Assembly (NCBI GenBank): GCA_022113835.1
Contig: JAILWY010000021.1
Location: 2,294,001 to 2,358,000 of the forward strand
Reading direction: 5' to 3'
From: Atopsyche davidsoni
Taxonomy: Eukaryota > Arthropoda > Insecta > Trichoptera > Hydrobiosidae
DNA: 64,000 bases
The notes beneath the pieces were generated by a model that did not search any database, was not told the origin of the DNA, and saw only the letters and a list, made by a program, of their open reading frames with translations. Every line of letters starts with the position of its first letter. The stretch's first letter is position 1. Below are positions 26,831 through 37,100 of this stretch, one piece after another. Position numbers and translations under genes: made by a program.

Positions 26831-27559
26831 CGCCGGGCTCGTGATGTGCACCCATCACTGCAGGGTGCAGGGAGCTCGCAGTGCACTCCCGCCAGCGGGA
26901 TGCTTGTTGAATGCACAAATTTTGTTTTGTGCAATCGTCAATCACTTAGTTCAGTTCCATTCTCGAAGACGGCACTAACTGGAGTGACGCATTTCAGATT
27001 TTAAGCCGCGCGCCCGAGTCGAGGGCGCGGGACGCGGGAAGAACAATGAGGACCTACTCGGGTCCGCTGCGCTATGTCATCGACGCGCATAGGTTTTTTG
27101 TCGTATTTAACGACTGACCTTTGTTTTATTTTACGGCCGCGCGAGGCACGCGTAAAATCAGCCTCTGAACTCATTTGTTCCTTGAGTTCATTGAGTTCTT
27201 TAAGTTCTTTTTGTTCTTTTATGTTCTTTTTTGTTCTTTTTGAGACTGGAGTTATTTCAACTCATTTGTTTATTTCAAAATGGTTACTTCTTTATTTCGA
27301 AATGGTTATTTAACCATATGTGTGAGGTGGCTTTGACCGATTTTTTATACTTGGTATCGAGTACTCGGCCCGAGGGTGTGGGGTGCGCGGGGGGTCACCG
27401 ACGACAGATGTAGGTTTGTCATCTGCGACTCGCACCGGCTTTGGTTTTATTGCCTATATTTGAAGGTTATTCAACTCACAGCTGTGCGGTCTTTTAATTT
27501 TTAGGCGAGATTTTTCTTATCTCCCTTTTCTGATACAATGCGCTCTTATTGTACATTTA
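26831..27559 (-). other. Inner element, non-coding region downstream of gag
   Basis: It includes a GC-rich segment at 27001-27070 and a TTGTTCTTTT-type simple repeat at about 27176-27245 (AAAAGAACAA in element sense). Neither strand has a recognisable coding frame and there is no trace of pol. Confidence 0.6.
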
Positions 27560-29269
27560 TTAAGATACGCAATTTGTATTCGTCATCTGTGATATGACAC
27601 AAGAGTAGTCGGGGCTATTGAACCCGACATCAGCTGTTCGACAGTTATTTTTTGTTAATAACTCTTCGAATGAATTTTCAAACGAGATTTCATTGAATGC
27701 GTTTTTATCGTACGCGATCTCGTGCAGCCTCGTAACATTTACGAGCAATTGCAATTCTTGCATTGTCCTGGTCGAAATATCTACACCTTTCATGGGGTAG
27801 CTCGACCAGTCAGTTTCGTGACCGTGAGGCATCAGCGATGGCTCCTTCACGGGCAAGATTTCTTTCATAATATTCACGTGACGCGCTATCTTAGGCGACG
27901 TCGGAATGCATTTAACCGGCTGTAATTTATGCAGCGGCGTGGGCGACGTTTGCATCGACGTGGGGGGCGGTTCTTCAGCCATCGGGATTTCTGCGATGGT
28001 GATTTCGCGTCGCGCTGTTTTGAGCGGTGTCGTAGGCAGTGACACTTCGGCTGGCACGATGTTATCAGTAGGAGCGCCCTGACCCGCTAGTTTGTGCGGT
28101 GTCAGGACCCCTCGGGTTGCCCGCACAGCTTGAAGAGGCGCAGGCGGCGGCTCTCCGGCTGGCGTGACGTCAGTGGCCGCGCCCCGACCCGCGAGTTCGT
28201 GCGGCGTCAGGACGCTTCGGACCATTTGCACGGCATGCAAAGGCATGGGCGGAATCTTCAAGCTTTCCGCAATTTCACTCGACCAGCCACTTTCTCGAGG
28301 ATGCGGCATCAGCGGCAACTCCTCGGCTGTCGAGATTTTATTCATTATGTCGTCGCGGCGCACTGGTTTGTGCTGCGCCGGGACGCTTCGGGCCGTCTGC
28401 ACCTCTTGCAGCGGCTTGGGCGGAATCTTCAAGCATTCCGCAATTTCACTCGACCAGCTACCTTCTTGAGGTTGCGGCATCAGCGGCAACTCCTCACCTG
28501 TCGAGATATTTTTCATTACGTCATGGCACACAGATATGGGCGGCGCCGAGACGCTTCGGGCCGTCTGCACATCTAGCAGCGGCTTGTGCGGAATCATTAA
28601 GCATTCCGCAATTTCACTCGTCCTTTCAATTTTGCAGGAGCGAGATTGTATTGTCTCCTCCTTTGACGAGATTTTTGTTATTGTACTTTCTCGAAGAGCG
28701 CTCTCAGTTTGTAATTCTTCAAGCTCTGCTTCGCGAAGTGCTAGCTTTAGCTGCCGTCTCTTTTCTACAAGTTCTTCGTTAATTTCTACAAGTTCTTCGT
28801 TAATTTTTGCCTTTTCTTGCTGGATTTTTGCCTGGATTTTTGCCTTTTCTTGTTCATATTCAAGAATGATTTTTATTCTTTCTTGCTGGATTTTTATTCT
28901 TTCTTTTTCCCTTGCCTTTTTTCTTTCTTTTTCTTTTTCTATTCGGTCTGCCACAAGCGCGTGTGGGTTCCCAAATCTTCGTTCTAGGGTTTTCAGTATT
29001 ACTGACGGATCACAACAAGCAGATAACAGATAGACAACTGAATCTCTCGCTGCTCCTGTCAAACACGTTCGCAATCGAGAAGTATTCTCGCGTGGAGTAA
29101 ATTCAAAGAATTTCGATGATTCTTCATAGGCTGCTTTAAAAGTCAACCAATCTGAGGTTTTCCCACTGAAAGTTGGTAAATTCCAGTCGACAGCTGTTCG
29201 TGCTGTCGCCGGTGGTAACATTTTGTATACCATTTCTAAAAGTGCGTTTAATTCAATTTGCACTGACAT
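27560..29269 (-). CDS. BEL/Pao-type Gag protein of inner element
   Basis: 569 residues from a true ATG at 29269, about 265 nt inside the right LTR, as expected for a leader. Residues ~28-115 match the Gag domain of BEL/Pao elements (Pfam DUF1759 type): LPTFSGKTSDWLTFKAAYEE, then LRTCLTGAARDSV and ERRFGNPHALV. Residues ~118-210 are a highly charged Lys/Glu-rich coiled coil. From about 216 to 450 come tandem repeats of ~56 residues that begin SEIAECL (near 216, 272 and 329) and become more diverged towards the end. No CCHC knuckle is present, which is unusual for a Gag meant to package RNA. The frame is intact. The repeats may be a spacer that expanded by unequal recombination. Confidence 0.8.
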   Translation of the reverse strand: MSVQIELNALLEMVYKMLPPATARTAVDWNLPTFSGKTSDWLTFKAAYEESSKFFEFTPRENTSRLRTCLTGAARDSVVYLLSACCDPSVILKTLERRFGNPHALVADRIEKEKERKKAREKERIKIQQERIKIILEYEQEKAKIQAKIQQEKAKINEELVEINEELVEKRRQLKLALREAELEELQTESALRESTITKISSKEETIQSRSCKIERTSEIAECLMIPHKPLLDVQTARSVSAPPISVCHDVMKNISTGEELPLMPQPQEGSWSSEIAECLKIPPKPLQEVQTARSVPAQHKPVRRDDIMNKISTAEELPLMPHPRESGWSSEIAESLKIPPMPLHAVQMVRSVLTPHELAGRGAATDVTPAGEPPPAPLQAVRATRGVLTPHKLAGQGAPTDNIVPAEVSLPTTPLKTARREITIAEIPMAEEPPPTSMQTSPTPLHKLQPVKCIPTSPKIARHVNIMKEILPVKEPSLMPHGHETDWSSYPMKGVDISTRTMQELQLLVNVTRLHEIAYDKNAFNEISFENSFEELLTKNNCRTADVGFNSPDYSCVISQMTNTNCVS

Positions 29270-29357
29270 TTTGGCTTCAGAGGATCACTGTTTCTGATCC
29301 TGGTTTCCGATTCACTTCAAAGATCCATATATTTCTGGTTATGAATCCGTTTCTAAT

Positions 29358-29534
29358 GGACCATGTTGGTGACTTCAGGCATCCATAGGTTGCCGATATA
29401 AATCCGATTCGAATGGACCATGTTGTCGACTTCAGGCATCCATAGGTTGCCGATATAAATCCGGCTCGAATGGACCATGTTGGTGACTTCAGGCATCCAT
29501 AGGTTGCCGATATAAATCCGATTCGATAGGACCA
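29358..29534 (-). repeat. 57-bp tandem array of primer-binding-site units
   Basis: GGACCATGTTG occurs at 29358, 29415, 29472 and 29529, exactly 57 bp apart. The last copy abuts the LTR. In element sense each unit reads CAACA followed by TGGTCC..., that is, an LTR-end-like string plus a PBS. On the plus strand the copy ending at 29477 reads AAATCCGGCTCGAATGGACCA. This matches the 3' end of insect tRNA-Tyr (AAATCCGGCTCGAAGGACCA, from memory) apart from one extra T. The PBS next to the LTR is slightly more diverged (AAATCCGATTCGATAGGACCA). Confidence 0.85.
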
Positions 29535-30611
29535 TGTTGACGACGCTACCAGGTATAGTTCTCAAGACACTGGTAGACGTTCTGTTTCTTCGATGTTTAG
29601 CTTACAAATTCGCCAAGGTTCATAAGCTATCAGTGGACTGTATATTAGGTGATTCAAAGACTTCGTTCATGTAATCTTTTATTTAAACTTTATTATAAAC
29701 TTGATTACAATATATGATTTCCAGACATGTTACATTTAACACTTTTACTTCACTTTTGAGCCGACACAGGGGTCGGTAATTTAAAACTGCGTGACAATCC
29801 GTCACAATATACTTCCGAACTCGCGGCGGTATATTCAGTGAGGTGTGCGGAACCTCCCACGATATTTACGTCACCTGACGCGATATTAGCACAGAATACG
29901 CCAAACCGTGGTCGTATCTTCACGCACGCGGACGTGGTTTCTACGCGCGTTGCTTTTCCACTCATAAGGGTTTGTAAGGTCCTTATGATCATCACAGCGG
30001 GAATGAACCTTTCATAACCTCGCCGGATATTAACGATAAGATCGCAATTTACATCTCACCGGAGTGCTGTCTTCGGGCATAGTTACCCCAAGAAGACACT
30101 TCGAACACTCGTCGAACACACACTGGCCCTTTGGGGGCTCTCACTGGTCTTTATACGGTTTCAGAACAAAGAAAAGTATTTTTAGAAGATTACGCACTCA
30201 AAACATATTAGAATTTGGCAATCAACTAATTATTTATTAACTGTGCTCACAATCGTAAAATATACTTTAGTTTCCTGGTTATCGGATTACACAAAGAAAT
30301 CTAGTATTTAAACAAGCGCGAGGTTTAAAATCAAAGGAAATAACTTCGCGAAGTAATGATTTCTATACCTACTTTCAAATATAAATCAGTAACAAGTAAT
30401 TCTAAAAGTCAACTAAATCTTATTTTTATAGGAAGCTGTATCCCAACAATTCATTATTACAGAGGGATAGGACCCTGGTCGGCTCGTTAAACTAGTTTAA
30501 ATTTAAAAAACAGCGCCGGTCTGGCGGGCGCCATTTTATTCAACAATAGTAAATAACATCTAGATTAAATTCAAACTTAAAATAATCTATTGTCTCATCG
30601 GGTTGGTAACA
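29535..30611 (-). repeat. Right LTR (5' LTR in element sense) of inner element
   Basis: It is the partner of 25087-26162. In element sense transcription would start here and run towards lower coordinates through the PBS array and gag. Confidence 0.9.
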
Positions 30612-30732
30612 ATCATCTAAACTTATAAAAATGTATAAAAATCATTTGAACTTTAAAACTTATATAAAAATATTCTTCTTGTAAAAAATAATACAAGATA
30701 GTAAATCTAGATGTACTATCTTTTTTTTCGAT

Positions 30733-30739
30733 GGGGAGG
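30733..30739 (+). other. Polypurine tract of outer element
   Basis: GGGGAGG lies directly before the TG of the 3' LTR, the position used for plus-strand priming. Confidence 0.7.
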
Positions 30740-31131
30740 TGTTATGGCCCGCCCCACACATTTGTTTCATGACAATAGTTCTTATGATTGCAAGGGACGA
30801 AACGCCATTGTTCTAGTATCCTGTGCGATACTTTTGTTGTTTAAGTGAACACTGCCATTTGTCTTACGACTATAGTTCTAAGAATTAGAACAAGGGATGA
30901 AACGCCATTGTTCTCGTATCCTGTGCGATACTCTGACCCTTGCACACATGGTCTTGCAGAGCTCCGAAGATAGCTCGCCCAGCACAGATCACGACAGACC
31001 ACCGAAGGAGCGGTAGTCTCCCTGTCTTTGAAATAATAACTTAACACTGTAACCATTATAATACACCAGTGAACAATAAAAGTGTCTTAACCAGTACCCA
31101 CCGCTTCTGATTTCTTCCCCGACACATAACA
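30740..31131 (+). repeat. 3' LTR of outer element
   Basis: 392 bp. All checkpoints and the translated frame across it are identical to the 5' LTR. AATAAA is at 31075-31080. It is followed by the duplication ATCC at 31132-31135. Confidence 0.93.
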
Positions 31132-31135
31132 ATCC

Positions 31136-34100
31136 GTGACCAAATTTATTGGTATTCCAATCAAACTATGATTATTTTTATAGTATTTTTATAAAATATG
31201 ATTAAAGTTAATCACGCTTTTGTTATTTTTTGTGCTTATATTTAACATTCGAAAAAAATGTTAAAAAACCTTTAATTATTCAGTACCCTGAGCGGAAAGG
31301 ATCGGTGATGGAGTAGTGGAATTGGAATGATTGTGGTGGGATGTGCTCTGGAAGTACCTTTTTGAGGTGGGAGGGCTTCTGGTATTGTTTCTTTAGCTTA
31401 CTGCAGAAGGAGTATAAGATCTAAACGCCAGAGCTTCGTAAGGAAAGGATTATATAATAATGCTATTGAGCAGCAGCAATACGCAGACTTTACTTTCGAA
31501 TATAAAACTGCGGTGTCAAGGACCCGGGGAACCACTTCACTATTTTCCCCTTAGAAAACCATTAACACTGGCTCAGCATGAGTCTATGCTCAGTGAGATG
31601 GTTGCCAACCCCCTCTTAAGGCACTTGATGAAGAAGATTATTTATTTAATAATAAGATGGTCCAAAGCTATATATATTGTATTTATAATCGTATTTCTTT
31701 TAAATGTGCAAATACACTTTATAACACATGGCTAATTGCCATCTCTTTTTACTACATAACAAAGAGAACTGTCACATCCCTGAGAGACGATTACGTGGTT
31801 CTGGCAAGAAAATCATCGAACAAGATTGACCAGTAATTAAGTAGACATTTAATGCGTTTATTAGTATGATTGCGATGCCAGGGGGGAGGATTGCGTGGGG
31901 GTCAAAGTGGTTAAGTCAAATCTCCACGTGGAGTTGGACTCATGGTGTGAGTCATGAGTCCGTTGTAGTTGATTAGGGACTTGCAAGCGTAACAGATATG
32001 ATATCAATTTAAACAATACAAATGCGTCAATCACACACAAGTATGATAATTATTTGGATCTTGCAATCGTGTATGGAACAAAGCTAGTGAGAGAATTAAA
32101 ATTATTTATGATTAATGGTTTGTCATCAGCGCATAATTGTCTGATTAATAATATATTTATTTTGGATACTACGAACTATTTATATTTACATTAGAATGAT
32201 GATTAATACGAATTTATAAATAGTCGCTGTGAGTTTACACTTTCTTTGTAAACTGATTTTTTCCTTAAAACTGGTATAATTACTTGAAAAAGCTATTTAA
32301 TCTACTATTTGATATATTTGTAAGAAACACAAAAATATTAATTTTCAGAGTATTATTTTACAAGCAAGTCATCACTAAAAAGGTGAATATATTTTCATAT
32401 CCCATTATTCAGAATTTATCCAAGTTATAAATCGCTGTGTGTTGATGGAAAGTCCATAAGACAAAATGGTGTGACCTTATCAAAAATTTATTTTTAATCA
32501 TTAAAAAAATTATGCCGAAATATTATGAAAAATCAACATTAATCATAAGAAATTAAATAAGGAACTATTACTAATTATAAAAATAAATACGTCAAACAAT
32601 TTGTACTAATGTGAATAAAAAAGTGGTGTTGTCACTTTTTAGGCGATATAATGAATAATGAAACATACTGTTAAGTATATAGAAAAACTGTTAAATTTTG
32701 TTTGTCTGTACAAATATATAGTATTAACATAACATGAATATTTAAAATAACGTGACTAGATATTTTTGCAACAAAAACAAACTGATAATGACTCGACAAG
32801 TTCCAAAGTACCTACTTTTGGCTGACTATTGTACCGCATTCATAAGTTTTTGTACAGCATTCATGAGAGGTACCCGAAGAAGAATAATTATAATTTTAAT
32901 ATCTAGACGTAACGACGAGTAAATTTTATTATATTTGCAGAGTGATACAGCAAATTAAAAATTTAATTTATTAAATAATATTTATTCCAGATAAAAAGAA
33001 AAACTGTGTAGCCCTCAATCCCATGTGCAAGTGAATATTAATTAATTTCTAAGTGGAATATCTTCATGTGAGAACTCAGTAGTTAAGTTACCTCAATCAT
33101 CTTATTTAGAGACGCTCAATAAAGCAGAACTAAGTACGGATTAAAGACGTAACGAAATATGAATTAGGGTATGAGACACTTACTCAATACTTTAGCAAGA
33201 CCTTATTAAGTAAACGATTCTGGATACGACGGTAAGATTAGTTTCAAAGGAAGCTTGAGTAGATGCAGGAAGTGTGAATGTATTCTGAAGTCATAAGGTT
33301 TAAGCAAGTTTGGTTTTCCCTAAGGAAATCCTGCCGATTAAGAGGATAACCACCTTTGACGTGAGTTATAATTTGGAAACGTCTGATTGAATTTGCCAAA
33401 GCTGATGGATTTTGCTGCGGCATGTCGAGAGCTGCCGCAACGAAAAAAGCTGCAAAGGAATAACGGTGCTTTTTTTGTTGCATTTTTGTCACGGTAAAAA
33501 GTGACTTTTTAAAAAATATATACCTACTTAGCATAAATTCAATGCTAACCGCAAAAAATATTTGTGATAAAATATTTAATAGGGACAAACTCTATAAAAT
33601 TAAATTTAGGTTGTGGAATTCGTAAAAAACATTACACTCACTTTTGTGATAATTCACAAAAGTGAGTTTTATTGTAAATGTTTTCAAAATGTTGTGCGTC
33701 GTTTGGTCAGTTAATCATATTGAGTAAGTTTAAATAATTAATTGAATCCTCCCAAATCCCGACACATGCAAAAGTATCAGAGCGAGAAAAGACCGCGAGG
33801 GGAGTGGGTAGGTTTTTTTAAGACCTAGATATGAAATGTGAATCTGACATTTGCCGTTTGCAGAAGGCTTTGGCAGCAAAGCGACCTACAACTACATTGA
33901 CAGAATCAAAGGTTATAGCCGACACACACAAGTATTAATGTTGCCATGCCACACATTCAAAAGTACAAATTAACGCTAATAAAAAACTAACACATGCATG
34001 CTAATGGCGCACACCTCACCTATATTTTAAATGTAATAAAAAATAACATACATAAAATAAAGAAGATCGAAGGTAGACGCGCCATCTTCGTTTCCAGAGA

Positions 34101-37100
34101 AAACTGTCTCACTTGAACTGACAATCACAACGGAAGAAAATTTTTCGACGTGCTAACATAATATTTTTAAAATATCACTGGCACGCTTTTGATGCGAATT
34201 TTGAATATGACGGTGAAAATAATTTTAATTTCTATCTATACGCCATAGATAATTCACAGCGCGCTGCGACACTCGATTGTCTGTGATTTCACTGGTTTTT
34301 TTTAAAAATATTTCGACTCTTGCGGAGCGCTCGGCACTGGAGGTGCGCTCTGCTAGCGACGCTAAAAGCAAATGAAACTCCAACTCGTGGCCCTCGTGTC
34401 TGCCGCTCGCCGAGAAGGGGTTACTCTGCCATACACACAAGTATCTGCCTATATATCAAAAGCAAATTCTCGATCGTTTCCACTCGGTCCACAGTCTCAA
34501 TTGTAATGATAGTGATACAAGTTTGAGCTTGAGTCGTTGATTGCGCAATTTGCATATTTGATATTTATTTCAAAATTTTCGTAAATCTTTCTAAGTCAGA
34601 TATGCTTGTATATTTCACGAAATAACGAGGAGTCTCGGGTGGGCGGATAATGATATCTAAGTGTGCTCAACTAATTGGCGCTATTAAATGTAATCACTAT
34701 ATATTGGAAAAAATGCAAAATAGCATGCTTATACTGTTTTCAATAAGATGTAAAATATAAATGATTAAAACTGGGTTATTTTTTTTAGTGAGTCAATGAA
34801 CTTAACGCTTTCAGATAATAAATGTGAATTCACAATGTTCTAGAAAATAAAAAAAAACTATCGAGAAAAAGCTTCGCTCAAACTAGTTTATTAGTGATTA
34901 GGACGTGACAAGTTCTCTCGATAAACCATTTCTTATGCAACTGCTCGTTTACCAATCCGCCAGGTACGTTATTGTAAACGCCTCTCACGACTTCAGCCAC
35001 GATTAAGTGGTGGATGGAATACGCCAATTCCATTTAATTAAATAACTACAGCGATAGGCTACCGACTTTGTAGTGTTTTGTAAATAGTAAGATAAATAAT
35101 GTTGATGAGGTAATGTGTAGTTATCTTATAGTAAAATAAGCTGTTAACATTGGATGTACGTCACACTGCACTCAGTATATTATGCCAGGTGTTTTAAAAC
35201 TACCTTATGACAAGAGTGGCCCACGAGTAAAAAATCATGAGATCAAGACAAGAATTATTTATTGTAGGTCCTAAAGGATTAAATTAGATATTGGCATAGT
35301 TAAATCAATAAAAATTGGCAGTCTGCGCTGATTAAGTCGTCTTCAAGGCACTCAAGAATAAAAGCTGCCAAAAAGGGCATACCCAAAAATGAAGGGCGTA
35401 AAAGTGTGGGTAGACTAAAAATGCTACAATTACACCAAGAAACAGGCTTATTGATAATAAAATAGCAAAATCTACTGTGTTCCAATTTTTTTAGCCCACA
35501 TATCACATTTATACAAAAGTAAATTTCTTAAACATACATCCAATATGTGAAATTTTGACCGACTCACTATATTTTCTTTTAAAAACCCATTATTCAGCTG
35601 CCTACACACTAAACCAAAAAATGAGTAATTTAAAAACATGGTATTTCATCTCTTTCATATCAGTTGAAAAAAACATTCATCCACGAATGGCTGAATTTAA
35701 TTCCACATTCTACGTTTTTATACCTCACTATGTGAACTGGTCTTAAAGATAAACGAACTGGTTATATTAGCAGCAAAAACCTTTGTCGGTAAATTCGAAC
35801 CGGATGTAGTGCAATTATTATATTGTATTCTTGAAAAGATATTATTACAGAAAGCAAAGGGATGGTTTTGCCACTGACAACAAAATCATCAGTAATGCTT
35901 TATGTTTCATGGTTTATCTTTGGTAAAAAAATAAATACTAATAAAATCACTTTACCGAAACTACACCAAAAGCTGATTATTTTAAAGTAGTTCATAAAAT
36001 TTATTGCGTACTTAATATTATAAAAAACATTACTGATAGATTGGTGTTTTATCGGTAGGCAGAAAACGAGGTATTATTATTTCATATAATCTAATATTTA
36101 AATACTTGATATTATTAAAAACCTGAAAAATGTTGTATGCCGGGTTTTTTCGGTTCATATTAGAATATTTTATCAAAATGAAGTATTTTTGCCACGTATT
36201 ACTTTATCGCGAATGACCTGTATTTTTTTATATTATTCCCCAACAGTTTAAAATTTCAAAAGAAATCTGGTTCCTCCCATTATTGAATTACTGATAAAAT
36301 ATAATTGTGAAATGTTGTGCAACTGAAAATTTCAAAATGAAATCATTATTCTGTTTTTATCTTCATACGATAACGCTTTATTTTAAAAAAAATTATATGA
36401 ATTTGTTGTCAAGAAAAAATAATATTTCGTATGTAAAGTAAAAAAAAAGAAAGAATTATATATATAACTTGTGATATTTCAGCTGTGGCATTGTATTTAA
36501 ACATGTCAGGTACCTCGCATGCACACTAATCTGGTTTTCAAGTGTTCATACCTTATCTTTCATAAGTGCACATTTGGAATATATTAAATTGATAAAATAA
36601 ATACAACTATGCAGTTATAATATCAATAACATACATATCATATAATATATCAAAGCATTTTTTAAATATCAATGTTGCATCATATTAACTGAAAAACGCA
36701 TTTGCAGTGCAGTGAGAGCATTCAAAACAACTATTATCTCCTCGTGGTGTAGCGATGCATGTCAATTTTATTCTATACTTTCTAGATTTTCTATATGCTT
36801 TTAATATTTCAATTTCATATGAAGCAACACATATTAAAAATTTTGACCGTCCATTGTTCCACGTCCTCCTTGAAAATGCAAAGCACGTCATCAAAGCAAG
36901 TCGGAGATTATTTTCTTGTGATTATTTACAAAAGTCAATACAATGTATTTAGTTATGCACGTATTTGAAAGAGTTACAGCTGATATCAAACTTTACCGTG
37001 TTGTAGAGAATTATATTTCCACAGTGTTAACTTGAGACAATGATCAGGGATTTAAAGGTGCACACCCTGATGTTAAATATTCTTGACGCTACATGTTTTT

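Larger units (their letters stand above)
25087..30611 (-). mobile_element. Inner LTR retrotransposon, BEL/Pao-like, gag only
   Basis: Two direct repeats of about 1,076 bp (25087-26162 and about 29535-30611) start TGTTGAC and end GTAACA, flanked by ATCATC on both sides (25081-25086 and 30612-30617). The gene content runs on the minus strand. Just inside the right LTR lies a TGG-starting primer site, then a 569-residue gag of the BEL/Pao type, then a 1.4-kb GC-rich and repeat-rich tail. There is no protease, RT, RNase H or integrase. It is about 5.5 kb, large for a non-autonomous element. Near-identical LTRs imply recent insertion, later than that of the outer element. The layout recalls elements described in plants as TR-GAG. 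The BEL/Pao assignment rests on the gag domain and orientation. Confidence 0.85.
22217..31131 (+). mobile_element. Outer LTR retrotransposon, Ty3/gypsy-like, gag-pro only
   Basis: The element is bounded by 392-bp direct LTRs that start TGTTAT and end ATAACA. It is flanked by the 4-bp duplication ATCC (22213-22216 and 31132-31135), as usual for Ty3/gypsy elements. After removing the inner element it is about 3.4 kb. It contains a tRNA-Leu-type PBS, gag with three CCHC knuckles, a protease in the -1 frame and a purine tract before the 3' LTR. The pol reading frame stops just before reverse transcriptase would begin, and no RT, RNase H, integrase or env follows. It is therefore non-autonomous. 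No LTR difference was found by eye, so insertion was probably recent. The gag style suggests relatives of the insect errantivirus branch, which is an inference. Confidence 0.9.

Noticed and set aside
26141..27004. Plus-strand frames of 287, 174 and 217 codons in the GC-rich repeat
   Set aside because: All three frames are open because the repeat unit lacks stops. They run antisense to the host element's gag direction.
28094..29100. Plus-strand frames of 160, 101 and 165 codons
   Set aside because: They are shadows of the minus-strand BEL-like gag, mirrored from its repeats and coiled coil.
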